Assembly (NCBI RefSeq): GCF_011326725.1
Contig: NZ_JAANCO010000001.1
Span: 2,331,115-2,395,114 of the forward strand
DNA from: Microbacterium excoecariae
GTDB lineage: Bacteria; Actinomycetota; Actinomycetes; Actinomycetales; Microbacteriaceae
Direction: 5' to 3'
Length of the DNA: 64,000 nt
Part shown: piece by piece, positions 8,302 to 17,183 of the stretch
Layout of the letters: each line of letters opens with the position of its first letter
Position numbering within the stretch: position 1 is the first letter of the stretch
Translations under genes and position numbers: made by a program
The notes under the pieces: generated by a model
Databases searched by the model: none
Told to the model about the DNA's origin: nothing
Seen by the model: the letters and a program-made list of their open reading frames with translations, nothing else

Positions 8302-9363
8302 CTAAAGGTACGCCCGGTGGTACCGCGGCTCGATCGTCGCCGCGCCCGCGAGCGCGGACTCGGCGCGGCGCGCCCAGTGCGGATCCCGAAGCATCTCACG
8401 CCCGAGCAGAACGAGGTCCGCCTCTCCCCCGGCGACGAGGGCCTCGGCGTGATCCGGATCCGCGATCAGCCCGACCGCGGCGACGGGAACGCCCTCGCGC
8501 CGGACGCGCGCGGCCCCCGGCACCTGGTACCCCGGCGCGGGCGCGTACTCCGCGCCCCACACGAGCCCGCCGGAGGAGCAGTCGATGAGGTCCGCGCCGT
8601 CCGAGACGAGGCGGCGCGCGAGGCCGGCGGAGTCCTCCGCTGTCAGCCCGCCCTCGGCGACGTCGTCGACAGAGAGCCGCACGATGACGGGGAACCCGGC
8701 CGGCGCCTCCGCGCGCACGGCCCGCACGACCTCGCGGAGGGGTGCCTCACGGTCGGATCCTTCCGGGTTTGTCACGGGCGAGAGGAGCTCGTGCAGGAGG
8801 TAGCCGTGCGCGGCGTGGATCTCGACCGCGTCGAAGCCGGCAGCCACGGCGCGGCGGGCCGCGTGCGCGAACGCGGCCACGAGGCCCGGCACCTCCTCGG
8901 GCCCCATCGGGACCGGCGGGGCGTAGTGCCCGAACGCCTCGCCCGTCACGCCGCGCGTGGCCCAGCCGCCGCGGTCGAGGGGGACGGATCCGCGGTGCTC
9001 GGCAGGCTCGTCCGGGAGCCCGGCGTACTTGCCGCCCTTGCGGCCCGCGTGCGCGAGCTGCACCGCGATGCGCCCGCCGGCGCGGTGCACGGCGTCCGTC
9101 ACCCGGCGCCAGGCGTCGACGTGCGCGTCGTCCCAGAGGCCGGCGTCCTGCGGCGTGACGCGCCCCTCGGGGCTGACGGCGGTCGCCTCGGTGATGACGA
9201 GGCCCGCGCCACCGAGCGCGAACTGGCCGTAGTGCACGACGTGCCAGTCGGTCACCGTGCCGGTCTCGTCGTGGCACGCGTACATACACATCGGCGAGAC
9301 CCCGATGCGGTTGCGCAGGGTCAGGTCGCGGAGCGCGAGCGGGGCGAACAGGGCGGGGGTCAT
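8302..9363 (-). CDS. NADH:flavin oxidoreductase / old yellow enzyme, YqjM subgroup
   Basis: FMN-dependent ene-reductase that reduces activated C=C bonds. The 353-residue TIM barrel resembles YqjM: SPMCMYACHDETG with the redox-tuning cysteine, VQLAHAGRKG, the substrate-anion pair in EIHAAHGYLLHELLSP, and LIDCSSGGLV. Odd: the near-universal OYE loop with YGGSxxNRxR is missing; LLSPVTN runs directly into PEGSDREAPLREVV, an in-frame loss of about ten residues. It is the last gene of the liv operon and overlaps the MFS stop by 4 bases (ATGA), which suggests it reduces an unsaturated intermediate of the imported compound. Confidence 0.88.
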   Translation of the reverse strand: MTPALFAPLALRDLTLRNRIGVSPMCMYACHDETGTVTDWHVVHYGQFALGGAGLVITEATAVSPEGRVTPQDAGLWDDAHVDAWRRVTDAVHRAGGRIAVQLAHAGRKGGKYAGLPDEPAEHRGSVPLDRGGWATRGVTGEAFGHYAPPVPMGPEEVPGLVAAFAHAARRAVAAGFDAVEIHAAHGYLLHELLSPVTNPEGSDREAPLREVVRAVRAEAPAGFPVIVRLSVDDVAEGGLTAEDSAGLARRLVSDGADLIDCSSGGLVWGAEYAPAPGYQVPGAARVRREGVPVAAVGLIADPDHAEALVAGGEADLVLLGREMLRDPHWARRAESALAGAATIEPRYHRAYL

Positions 9364-10763
9364 GCGGTCCTCCGGGTGGTGATGAGCGCGGCGATCGCGG
9401 TGACGAGCAGGACGGCGCCGATGCCGGCGATGACCCACCCGAGCCAGGCGACGGATCCGCCGGGCGCGCCGATCGTGTGCGCCACGACGATCGCGGCGAG
9501 TGCGGCGCCGACGTACTGCGCCGTGCGGTAGACGCCCGTCGCGCTGCCGGACGCGTGGGCGGGCACGGCGCCGTTGAGGATGAGCTGGTTGCCGAGGTTG
9601 TTGAAGCCGTTCGGCACCCCGAGGAGCGCGCAGACGACGACGAACCACCAGGTGGGCGAATCGGCGTGCGTGAACAGGGCGAGCCCCGCGCCCGCGACGA
9701 CCATCGCCGCGGTCCCGACGGTGAGGAGGGCCCAGGGCCGCACCCGCGCGCCCAGCTGGGAGGCCATCCAGGTGGAGATCGCCCCGACCCCGAAGACGGG
9801 GAGCATCAGGAGGCCCGTGTGCCCCGCGTCGAGGCCCACCTCCCCCTGGAACCACTGCGGCAGCCCGTAGAAGATGCAGTAGAACGACACGAACGTCGCG
9901 ACCGCCCGCACGAGGGTCATACCGAAGGCCGGGAACGCGACCATGAGGCGCACGTCGACGAAGGGGGTGCGGGCGACGGCCTCGCGCCAGACGAACAGCG
10001 CGAGAACGGGAACGCCGGCGCCGAGGAAGATCCACCACGCGTCCCCGCCGTCGGCCGAGAGCAGCCCCATCATGATCAGCACGAGCGCCCCCACCATGAG
10101 GAGCATGCCGAGCGGATCCAGGGACGCGAGCCGCCGGGCGATCCCCGCGCGCTCGGACCGCGGATCCGCGGGAACGAAGGCGAGGACGAGCGCGGCGCAG
10201 AGCGCGACCATCGGCAGGTTGATCCAGAAGATGCCGGGCCAGCCCCACAGGAGCACGACAAACCCGCCCACCGTGGGCCCGAGCGCGGCCGTCGTCTGCC
10301 CGCACATCGCCACGATCCCGATCGCGCCGGCGGGCCGGGACCCGCGGGCGGCGGCCTGCTGCCGGATGATCGCCATCGCGGCCGGGAACTGCGCCGAGGC
10401 GCCGAGGCCAAGGACCACGCGGTCCGCGATCATCCACTCGGCCGTGGGCATGAAGGGGCCCGCGAGCGACGCGACGAGGATGAGCGCGAGGCCCGCGAGG
10501 TACACCCGCCGGGCGCCAAACACGTCGGCGAGCCGTCCGGCGGTCGGCGAGCCGACGGCCGCGGCGATGTAGAGCGAGCTGACGATCCACGCGACCGCCG
10601 CGGAGCTGCCGAAGTCGCCCGCCATGGGGACGACGGCGACCGCGATCATGGCGGAGTTGAGGCCGAGCAGGATGGTGCCGCTGCCGAGGGACCATGGGAT
10701 CCGCAGAGGAAGCGGCCGCGGGGCCTCCGCCGGTATCGGCGGCGCCTGGACGTGCTGAGTCAC
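9360..10763 (-). CDS. MFS transporter, DHA2-like (about 14 membrane segments)
   Basis: Drug:proton antiporter-type major facilitator of 467 residues. The first two helices and the loop-2/3 signature GRLADVFGARRVYLAGL are clear, and hydrophobicity gives about 14 segments. It lies 25 bases after a polysaccharide-deacetylase-fold gene and overlaps the OYE gene, within a catabolic operon, so export of a toxic intermediate or uptake of a related substrate are both possible. The sequence does not decide direction or substrate. Confidence 0.85.
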   Translation of the reverse strand: MTQHVQAPPIPAEAPRPLPLRIPWSLGSGTILLGLNSAMIAVAVVPMAGDFGSSAAVAWIVSSLYIAAAVGSPTAGRLADVFGARRVYLAGLALILVASLAGPFMPTAEWMIADRVVLGLGASAQFPAAMAIIRQQAAARGSRPAGAIGIVAMCGQTTAALGPTVGGFVVLLWGWPGIFWINLPMVALCAALVLAFVPADPRSERAGIARRLASLDPLGMLLMVGALVLIMMGLLSADGGDAWWIFLGAGVPVLALFVWREAVARTPFVDVRLMVAFPAFGMTLVRAVATFVSFYCIFYGLPQWFQGEVGLDAGHTGLLMLPVFGVGAISTWMASQLGARVRPWALLTVGTAAMVVAGAGLALFTHADSPTWWFVVVCALLGVPNGFNNLGNQLILNGAVPAHASGSATGVYRTAQYVGAALAAIVVAHTIGAPGGSVAWLGWVIAGIGAVLLVTAIAALITTRRTA

Positions 10764-10788
10764 GGTGGTGCTTTCTGGGGCGAGGGGG

Positions 10789-11706
10789 TCAGAGGGCCGC
10801 GGCCTCGCCCGGCGTCACGAGGAGGATGTCGGGGTGGGCGGCGAGAGCGGCGAGCGTGCGTTCGGCGACGTCGGCGTAGCAGGCCTGGCCGAGCACCCAC
10901 CCGAACCAGCTGAGCCCCAGGGTCCGCGCGCCCGTGACGTCGGCGTCGGCGACGAGCTGGTCGACCGTCTCCTCGAGGATCCGCTCGTAGGTCGCGGCCG
11001 TCGCGGAGCGCCCGTAGAGGACAAACATGTCCTCCGTCTCGAGCGGGTGCGGGAGGGCGGTGAGCCCGCCGGAGGCGCCGCCGAGCGCGACCGGTCGCTC
11101 GTCGATCGGCCAGTCGCCGAACCACGAGAACCCGGCCTCGCGCAGGAGGCGCGTCGTGCGGGGCGTCATGGAGCGCTCGGGGCTGAACCAGCCGGCGACC
11201 TCCCGGCCAGTGTGGCCCGTGACCGCGTCGCGGGCGGCGGCGATGGCGCGGGCTTCCTCGTCCTCGGTCATGCCGGGCGCGAGCAGGATGTTTGCGGCCG
11301 TGCCGCGGGCGACGACCTCCTGCGCGCGCAGCGCGACCTCGCGGGCGAGCCCGGGCACGGTCCGGGCGCCGTACTCGTCGAGGGCGACGGCGACGGGCAC
11401 GCCCGCGCGTTCGGCGATGTCGAGCAAACGCCAGATGCCGGTCGTGAGCCCGAAGTCCCACTGCGACAGCCGCGCGACCTGACCGTGGCGCGGCTCCGAG
11501 GTGTCGCGTCCCACGCCGCCCGCCATCGAGAGGGGCGTGACGGATCCGGCCGGCACGTCGTCCTGGTAGCTGGGCGCGTGCAGGAGGACGCTGACGGCGA
11601 GCTTCTTGCCGCCGGGAAGGGCGAGCGGATCCCGGTGCGCGTCGTACGCGCGCGGCAGGTCGGGCGCGAAGACCATGGCATCGGCGGGGTGATCGATGAG
11701 CGTCAT
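10789..11706 (-). CDS. Polysaccharide-deacetylase-fold protein lacking metal ligands (probable pseudoenzyme subunit)
   Basis: A 305-residue relative of the downstream-numbered neighbour at 11703-12665. Aligning the two by eye, the active paralogue's SHG metal histidine is replaced by ARG (EVVARGTAAN), the acidic NVEHYDF is replaced by SYQDDVPAG, and the C-terminal THPFLSGQ histidine is replaced by Phe (SWFGWVLGQ). It therefore probably cannot bind the catalytic metal and may serve as a structural or regulatory partner of the intact protein. The ATG at 11706 overlaps the stop of that gene (ATGA), which supports one-to-one production. I do not know a named function. Confidence 0.75.
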   Translation of the reverse strand: MTLIDHPADAMVFAPDLPRAYDAHRDPLALPGGKKLAVSVLLHAPSYQDDVPAGSVTPLSMAGGVGRDTSEPRHGQVARLSQWDFGLTTGIWRLLDIAERAGVPVAVALDEYGARTVPGLAREVALRAQEVVARGTAANILLAPGMTEDEEARAIAAARDAVTGHTGREVAGWFSPERSMTPRTTRLLREAGFSWFGDWPIDERPVALGGASGGLTALPHPLETEDMFVLYGRSATAATYERILEETVDQLVADADVTGARTLGLSWFGWVLGQACYADVAERTLAALAAHPDILLVTPGEAAAL

Positions 11707-12665
11707 GCGCGAAGCGGCTCCTCGCGGGCGGCGTGCTCGAGCCGGATCTCCTCGGCGAACGCGGCCTGCTCGTCGTAGTGGTTCTCGATGAAGTGATCGG
11801 CGATGCGGCCGGCCGTGGTGCACCAGATGCGCTCGTCGGCGCGCACGTACGCGAAGATCTCGGCGAGGTAGCGCGCGAACCACGGCTGGCCGGAGAGGAA
11901 CGGGTGCGTCGCGAAGCACACGACCCGCGCCTGCCCGTCGCGCTCGGCGTCGCGCAGGGTGCGGTCGATCTGGGCCTTCGCGAGGTCGATGAACTCGCGC
12001 CCCGAGAACGAGCGCGCCATGATGATCGGTACGTCGTTGAGCATGAAGCTGTACGGCATCGAGACGATGCGGTTCTCGCTCGTGGTGCGCAGCGGGCGCG
12101 GCTGCTCGTCGTGGATCCAGTCCGCGAAGTAGGTAAAGCCGTGGTCGGCGAGCAGGTCGGTCGTGTTGTCGGTGCCCGAGATCTTCGGGCCGAGCATGCC
12201 GGGGATCCGCCTGCCGCCGTAGTACGTCTCGCTGAGGAGCTGGGAGAGCTCGTAAAACGCGCTCTCGTCCTCGTAGGACATCCCGTACAGGGGGCGGAGG
12301 TTGGAGATGCCGTGGCTCATGATCTCCCAGTCGCGGGAGAACATCGCGTCGCGCACCTCGGGCTGCTCCTCGAGGAGGGACAGGCTGAGGGACACGGTCG
12401 ACGGCATCTCGAACTCGTCGACAACGCGCAGCATGCGCCAGAGACCGACGCGGTTGCCCGCATCGCGGTGCATGTAGTGCTGGAGATCGGGCGCCGAGAC
12501 GCGCCCCTGCGGGCTCGCGCCACCCGGCGGGATGAAGTCGTAGTGCTCGACGTTCGGCGCGTGCCAGAACGCGACCGACGCGCCGCCCGGCAGGGTCACG
12601 CGCGGGCGCGTGGCCATGGGGGCGTACATCAGGCGCTCATTGTTGCGCAGGGGCGCGGCGGCCAT
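11703..12665 (-). CDS. Polysaccharide deacetylase/PuuE-like metal hydrolase (possible cyclic imide or amide hydrolase)
   Basis: NodB/CE4-fold protein of 320 residues from the PuuE-like branch, which includes allantoinase and cyclic imide hydrolase rather than sugar deacetylases. The acidic residue occurs in NVEHYDF, a metal histidine in EIMSHGISNLRPLYG, and the C-terminal histidine in CFATHPFLSGQPWF. It is followed by a degenerate paralogue and preceded by an amidase of the N-carbamoylsarcosine type (one-base overlap, TGATG). In this context I infer ring opening of an imide, hydantoin or similar heterocycle, giving a half-amide for the next enzyme. That specificity is inference. Confidence 0.8.
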   Translation of the reverse strand: MAAAPLRNNERLMYAPMATRPRVTLPGGASVAFWHAPNVEHYDFIPPGGASPQGRVSAPDLQHYMHRDAGNRVGLWRMLRVVDEFEMPSTVSLSLSLLEEQPEVRDAMFSRDWEIMSHGISNLRPLYGMSYEDESAFYELSQLLSETYYGGRRIPGMLGPKISGTDNTTDLLADHGFTYFADWIHDEQPRPLRTTSENRIVSMPYSFMLNDVPIIMARSFSGREFIDLAKAQIDRTLRDAERDGQARVVCFATHPFLSGQPWFARYLAEIFAYVRADERIWCTTAGRIADHFIENHYDEQAAFAEEIRLEHAAREEPLRA

Positions 12666-13327
12666 CAGGCGGCCTGGTTCTCGGCGGCCATGGCCGCGAA
12701 GCGCTCGAGGATCTCGGCCTTCGACACGACGTCGCCGAACCGGTCCTGCATGTCCCAGAGCGAGACCTCGCCCGAGAGGGTCCGGAAGTCGTCGACGCAC
12801 TCCTCGACGATGCTGATGCGGTAGTTGCGGTACGCGGCGTCGACGACGGTCGCGCGCACGCACCCGCTCGTCGAGGTCCCCGCCATGACGACCTCGTCGA
12901 CGCCGAGCTCCTCGAGCAGCTCGTCGAGGCGCGTCTTGTAGAAGCCGGACGCGACGGTCTTCTCGACGATGTGATCCTGGGGCGCGGCCGGTACCGCGGC
13001 GCTGATTTCGGTCCAGGGGTTGCCGCGCTCGCAGCGCTCGGTGAGGCTCGAGCGGACCCGCTGGGCGAGCATCCGGTCGTCGAGCGACTCGAGGATCATG
13101 ACGAGGTAGATGACGGGCACGCCGGCGGCGCGCGCGGCCTCGAGCATCTCCTGCGTGTGCGCGAGCGTGACGGCGGTTCCGGGCCCGACCTTCTCGTGCT
13201 CCGTGAAGGCGCGCTGGAAGTCGACGACGACGACCGCGGGCTTCGTGCCCGGGCCGACCTTCGTGCGGTTCGCGCGCAACTCGCGGATGGTCGCGACCTC
13301 GTGGTTCCAGTCGATGTCTTGCGTCAT
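12665..13327 (-). CDS. Isochorismatase-superfamily amidohydrolase, N-carbamoylsarcosine-amidase-like
   Basis: Cysteine hydrolase of 220 residues. The catalytic triad is visible as Asp36 (VVVVDFQRAF), Lys123 (IVEKTVASGF) and Cys156 (AGTSTSGCVRATVVDA), with K-to-C spacing as in Arthrobacter N-carbamoylsarcosine amidohydrolase, whose TSGCVRAT and DVVS segments it shares. Likely activity is hydrolysis of an N-carbamoyl amino acid or a dicarboxylic half-amide, releasing ammonia. Start overlaps the MmgE/PrpD stop (ATGA). It could complete the hydantoin route encoded at 45-59 kb or act on products of the adjacent PuuE-like hydrolase. Confidence 0.85.
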   Translation of the reverse strand: MTQDIDWNHEVATIRELRANRTKVGPGTKPAVVVVDFQRAFTEHEKVGPGTAVTLAHTQEMLEAARAAGVPVIYLVMILESLDDRMLAQRVRSSLTERCERGNPWTEISAAVPAAPQDHIVEKTVASGFYKTRLDELLEELGVDEVVMAGTSTSGCVRATVVDAAYRNYRISIVEECVDDFRTLSGEVSLWDMQDRFGDVVSKAEILERFAAMAAENQAA

Positions 13328-14679
13328 GCGTGTACTCCTTCGAACTGAGAGATGAGGGGCCGGAGCGCGTCGCGTACCGGGCCCGTGGCGAGCGCGCGGA
13401 CCGCGCGCTCGATGTCGGAGCCGTCGAGGCCGGCGGATGCCGCGGCCTCGCGCAGCAGGTGGTGTTGCATCTCGGCCGAGAACGGGCTGTCGATGCTGTC
13501 CCCCGCCGGATGCCGGACGGCGCCCCGAAACTCGGATCCGTCGCGCAGCCGCACCGTCACGCGCGCAGGGCGCGACGTGGCGGTGGCGGGGGCGAGCGCC
13601 TCCGTCGCGTCCACGACGCGAATTTTCGGCGCCAGATCGCGGATCTCGTGCTCCGCCCCCGTCGCGCGGTGCGCGGCGACGTCGCCGTGGACGAGCGCGC
13701 TCGCGACCACGAACGGGACGGAAAAGTAGGCGCCCATGCGTGTGGTCCACTCGGTGCTGTCGAGGGCGGCGGCCGACGCCACGCCCTCGACCAGGACGGC
13801 GTCGATGTCCCCGAACGACCGCCCGACGTCCGTCATCCGCTCACGAGCGATCAGGGCGGCGTCCGCAGCCCCGTGGGTGTACGCGCACGACGAGTGGCGC
13901 TTGAGGTAGCTCGAGTCGACGAGATGATGCGTGCCGAGGCCCGACAGCAGATCGGACGCGTCGATCACGCCGAGTCCGCCGGCGAGGCTTCCGTCGAGTC
14001 CGTGAGCGCGGCCCTCCGCGCCCGCGGCGGCGTATCGCGCGGCGGCGAGACCCGCGACGGCGCCCTGCCCGACCCACTGGTCGCGTACCGCGGACCCGCC
14101 GTCGACGGCGCGCCAGCTCGTGGCCGGCGCCATCGCCGCACCCGCGTCGATGGCCGCGGCAATGCCCGCCGCGTCGAGGCCGAGGACGACGGCACAGCCG
14201 GCCGCGGCTCCGACCGCCCCCAGCGGCCCATGGGTGTGGACCCCCGGAGCAAAGGCCGTCGCGCGCCCCACCCGGGCCGCGATCTCGTAGCCGGCGAGCA
14301 GGCCCGCCCACAGCCGGTCCCCGTCGACCCCACGCTCCTCGGCGAGCGCGAGCACGGCGAACACCGTCTGCGCACCGGGGTGGCCCTTCGCGTGGCGGTT
14401 CCCCTCGTCGCGTTCCTGGTACACCGCAGCCACCGAGTTCAGCCAGGCCGCCGATTCGACGGATCCACCCCGCGTCTCGCCGAAGACCGTGGCGGGCCCG
14501 GGGACCGTCGCCCACGCCGCGCGGAGCCGCCGGCTCGACTCGGCCGCGGCGCCGCCCGCGGCGACCGCGAGCAGGTTGGCCATCGCCCGGCGCAACGCCT
14601 CCCTCGTCGGCGCGCCGGAGCGCCCCCACGGGTCGTCGGCCGCCCAGGCGGCGAGTGCGGTGACGGGATCCATGCTCAC
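13324..14679 (-). CDS. MmgE/PrpD family protein
   Basis: Member of the family of 2-methylcitrate dehydratase PrpD and cis-aconitate decarboxylase, 451 residues. The all-alpha N-terminal half carries YQERDEGNRHAKGHPGA and AGYEIAARVGRA, and SYLKRHSSCAYTHGAADA sits in the middle. The GTG at 14679 overlaps the livF stop (GTGA) and is chosen over the ATG at 14673 because of this coupling. In a catabolic operon it may hydrate or dehydrate an unsaturated carboxylic acid, or open or isomerise a ring product. No methylcitrate-cycle genes are nearby, so propionate metabolism is unlikely. Confidence 0.85.
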   Translation of the reverse strand: MSMDPVTALAAWAADDPWGRSGAPTREALRRAMANLLAVAAGGAAAESSRRLRAAWATVPGPATVFGETRGGSVESAAWLNSVAAVYQERDEGNRHAKGHPGAQTVFAVLALAEERGVDGDRLWAGLLAGYEIAARVGRATAFAPGVHTHGPLGAVGAAAGCAVVLGLDAAGIAAAIDAGAAMAPATSWRAVDGGSAVRDQWVGQGAVAGLAAARYAAAGAEGRAHGLDGSLAGGLGVIDASDLLSGLGTHHLVDSSYLKRHSSCAYTHGAADAALIARERMTDVGRSFGDIDAVLVEGVASAAALDSTEWTTRMGAYFSVPFVVASALVHGDVAAHRATGAEHEIRDLAPKIRVVDATEALAPATATSRPARVTVRLRDGSEFRGAVRHPAGDSIDSPFSAEMQHHLLREAAASAGLDGSDIERAVRALATGPVRDALRPLISQFEGVHA

Positions 14680-15383
14680 GCGCCGAGGTAGGCGGCCTTG
14701 ACGCGCTCGTCGTCGGCGAGCGCGGCAGCCTCACCGTCGAGCGCGACCGAGCCGGATTCCAGGACGTACGCGCGATCCGCGAGCTTCAGGACCTGGTTCG
14801 CATTCTGCTCGACGATGAGGACGCCCACGCCGCGCTCGCGGATCGCGCCCACGGCGTGGAAGACGTCCCACGTCAGCTTCGGGGAGAGGCCCGTCGACGG
14901 CTCGTCCAGCATCAGCAGCCGCGGCGCGCCCATGAGCGCCCGCGCGATCGCGAGCATCTGCTGCTGTCCGCCCGACATCGTCTCGGCGAGTTGCGCGCGT
15001 CGCTCGCGCAGGATCGGGAACAGGTCGAGGATCTCCTCCTCGGAGAACCCCTCGCGTCCCTTCCGGCCCCAGGTCCCCATTCGGAGGTTGTCCTCGACCG
15101 TGAGCGACCCGAACAGGGCGCGCCCCTCGGGCACGAGCATGAGTCCGCGCTGAGCGGTCGTGTGGCTCCTGCCGAACGTGACAGGCTGTCCGTCGAACGT
15201 GACCGATCCCGCGTACTGCTTCACCTCCCCCGCGATGGTCTTGAGCGTCGTGGACTTGCCGGCGCCGTTCGCACCGACGATCGCCACGACCTCGCCCTCG
15301 CCCACGCTCAGGGAGACCCCGTGCAGGATCTCCAGCCCGTGGTAACCCGCGGCCAGATCCGTCACCTCAAGCAGCATCGCCAT
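14676..15383 (-). CDS. livF: Branched-chain-type ABC transporter ATPase
   Basis: Second ATPase of an HAAT (Liv) importer, 235 residues. Walker A is GANGAGKST, signature MSGGQQQMLAIARAL, Walker B LLMLDEPSTGLSP, typical of LivF. Its start overlaps the livG 3' end by 11-17 bases depending on the ATG used (15383 or 15377). Together with livG, livM, livH and livK it forms a complete importer. The linked catabolic genes indicate an imide, urea or aromatic acid substrate rather than leucine. Confidence 0.93.
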   Translation of the reverse strand: MAMLLEVTDLAAGYHGLEILHGVSLSVGEGEVVAIVGANGAGKSTTLKTIAGEVKQYAGSVTFDGQPVTFGRSHTTAQRGLMLVPEGRALFGSLTVEDNLRMGTWGRKGREGFSEEEILDLFPILRERRAQLAETMSGGQQQMLAIARALMGAPRLLMLDEPSTGLSPKLTWDVFHAVGAIRERGVGVLIVEQNANQVLKLADRAYVLESGSVALDGEAAALADDERVKAAYLGA

Positions 15384-16101
15384 ATTCCTTTCCGAGGTAG
15401 GCCTCGATCACGCGCGGATCCGCCAGCACGTCGTCGACGTTTCCGCGCGCCAGCACCGTGCCCTGGTCCATCATCACGACGCGGTCGCTCAGCCGACGGA
15501 CGGCGGCCATGATGTGCTCGATGAAGAGCATCGTCACGCCCTCTTCTCGACGGAGTTCGGCGAGAAGGTCGAGCACCGGCTCGCGTTCCGAGGGCACCAG
15601 GCCCGCCAGGACCTCGTCCAGCAGGAGCACGCGCGGGCGCATCGCGAGAGCCCGCGTCAGCTCGAGCCGCTTCTGCACGGCCGTCGGGAGCGAGCCCGAC
15701 GCGGCGTCCGCCCACGCGTCCAACCCGGTGCGCGCGATGAGCTCCGCGGCCTCGTCTCGCGCCCGCCGCTCGGGGCGCACCCCGCGGCTCTGGACCGCGA
15801 TCGTCACGTTCTCGAGCGCCGTCACGGTCGCGAACGGCCTCATGAGCTGGAACGTGCGCACGAGGCCGGCGCGGGCGAGCCGATGCATTTTCGCCCCGGT
15901 GATGTCGGCGCCGTCGAGCGTCACGCGCCCCGAGTCCGGAGGAAACGCGCCCGTGATGCAGTTGAAGAGCGTGGTCTTTCCCGCGCCGTTGGCGCCAATG
16001 ATGCCGACGATCTCGCCCTCGGCGACGTCGATCGTGACGTCGTTCAGGGCTCGCAGGCCTCGGAAGGACTTCGAGAGTCCCTGAATCTCGAGCAAGCTCA
16101 C
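15367..16101 (-). CDS. livG: Branched-chain-type ABC transporter ATPase
   Basis: First ATPase of the HAAT importer, 244 residues. Walker A is GANGAGKTTL, followed by CITGAFPPDSG, the LivG-type RTFQLMRPF motif after the Q-loop region, and LLLDEVLAGLVPSE as Walker B. The signature is altered to LPTAVQKRLELTRAL, as is common in LivG proteins. Its ATG overlaps the livM stop by 4 bases. Confidence 0.93.
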   Translation of the reverse strand: MSLLEIQGLSKSFRGLRALNDVTIDVAEGEIVGIIGANGAGKTTLFNCITGAFPPDSGRVTLDGADITGAKMHRLARAGLVRTFQLMRPFATVTALENVTIAVQSRGVRPERRARDEAAELIARTGLDAWADAASGSLPTAVQKRLELTRALAMRPRVLLLDEVLAGLVPSEREPVLDLLAELRREEGVTMLFIEHIMAAVRRLSDRVVMMDQGTVLARGNVDDVLADPRVIEAYLGKEYGDAA

Positions 16102-17183
16102 TTTCGCGCCGCCTTCTTCTTGTATCGGTCACGGATCGTCCCGTAGATGCCGTGCGGGAGCACCAGGACGCAGACGATGAGGATGACCGCGTAGATGAGA
16201 ATGTCGAGGCCGCCCTGTCCGGAAAGGAACGCGAGCCACTCGGGCGGGTTACGAAGGAACGCCGCGACGAGGTCCGACAGGGGCGCCATGACGACGGCCC
16301 CGATGACCGGGCCCCAGAGCGTGCCCGCGCCGCCGACGACGGCCGTGATGATGGCGTTGTTCGACACCGCGGCACCGAAGCCCAGCTCGGGGTCGATGAA
16401 CATGTAGTACTGCAGGTACAGCGTCCCGGCTGCGGCCATGACGGCGGCCGACAGCGCCACCGTCGTGAGCTTGTAGCGCAGGACGTTGATGCCGACCGCA
16501 CCCGCGGCCATGTCGTCGTCGCGCGAGGCGAGGGTGAAGCGCCCGGTCCGGCTGCGGAGGAACTGGATGGTGACGAACAGCGCGACGCCGAGCATCGCGA
16601 TGCCGATCCAGAAGTAAATGGGCGATCCCGCGCTGAACTGGAACATCGCCCAGTTATTGCCCGGCAGGACCGGGACGGTGAACCCGACCGTGCGGTTGAG
16701 CGCCTCGTTCCCGATGACGAACAGCCGGAGCATCTCGGCGAAGGCGAAGGTGGACAGCGCGTAGTACGCGCCCGTGAGCTTGTAGCGCAGCGCGAGATAG
16801 CTGATCCCGACGGCCGCGGCCGCCGCGACGATCATGCCCGCGAGGAGGCCGATCCACGGCGAGATGCCGAAGTCGACGAGAAGGACCGCCGTGACGTACG
16901 CGCCGATTCCGAAGTAGGCGGCGTGGCCGAAGCTGAACATGCCGCCGAACCCGCTCATGATGTTCCACCCGATGCCCATGAGCGCGAAGATGACGACGCG
17001 CATCGCGACGGCGAGCTCGGCGGCGGGAAGAACGAACGGTAGCGCCGCGCCGACGATCACGACGCCGGCGAGTGCGACGTAGTGCCACGTCCACGGCGAG
17101 CGCGCGGCGCGAGACGCCGGTCGCGGCGCGGACCCGGAGCGCTCGCGGCGATCCGCGGGGGCGGAGGGTGCGGTGAGAGTCAT
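16098..17183 (-). CDS. livM: Branched-chain-type ABC transporter permease
   Basis: Inner-membrane permease of 361 residues with a cytoplasmic N-terminus of about 30 residues and eight to ten hydrophobic helices. The LivM signature GIGWNIMSGFGGMFSFGHAA is present near residues 75-95, and the cytoplasmic EAA-like loop VGINVLRYKL near 220. It ends in a lysine-rich tail. Start overlaps the livH stop by 4 bases. Confidence 0.92.
   Translation of the reverse strand: MTLTAPSAPADRRERSGSAPRPASRAARSPWTWHYVALAGVVIVGAALPFVLPAAELAVAMRVVIFALMGIGWNIMSGFGGMFSFGHAAYFGIGAYVTAVLLVDFGISPWIGLLAGMIVAAAAAVGISYLALRYKLTGAYYALSTFAFAEMLRLFVIGNEALNRTVGFTVPVLPGNNWAMFQFSAGSPIYFWIGIAMLGVALFVTIQFLRSRTGRFTLASRDDDMAAGAVGINVLRYKLTTVALSAAVMAAAGTLYLQYYMFIDPELGFGAAVSNNAIITAVVGGAGTLWGPVIGAVVMAPLSDLVAAFLRNPPEWLAFLSGQGGLDILIYAVILIVCVLVLPHGIYGTIRDRYKKKAARK

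Noticed and set aside
12665..14679. 2-methylcitrate pathway assignment for MmgE/PrpD
   Set aside because: No prpB, prpC or acyl-CoA genes are nearby, and the operon otherwise points to amide chemistry.
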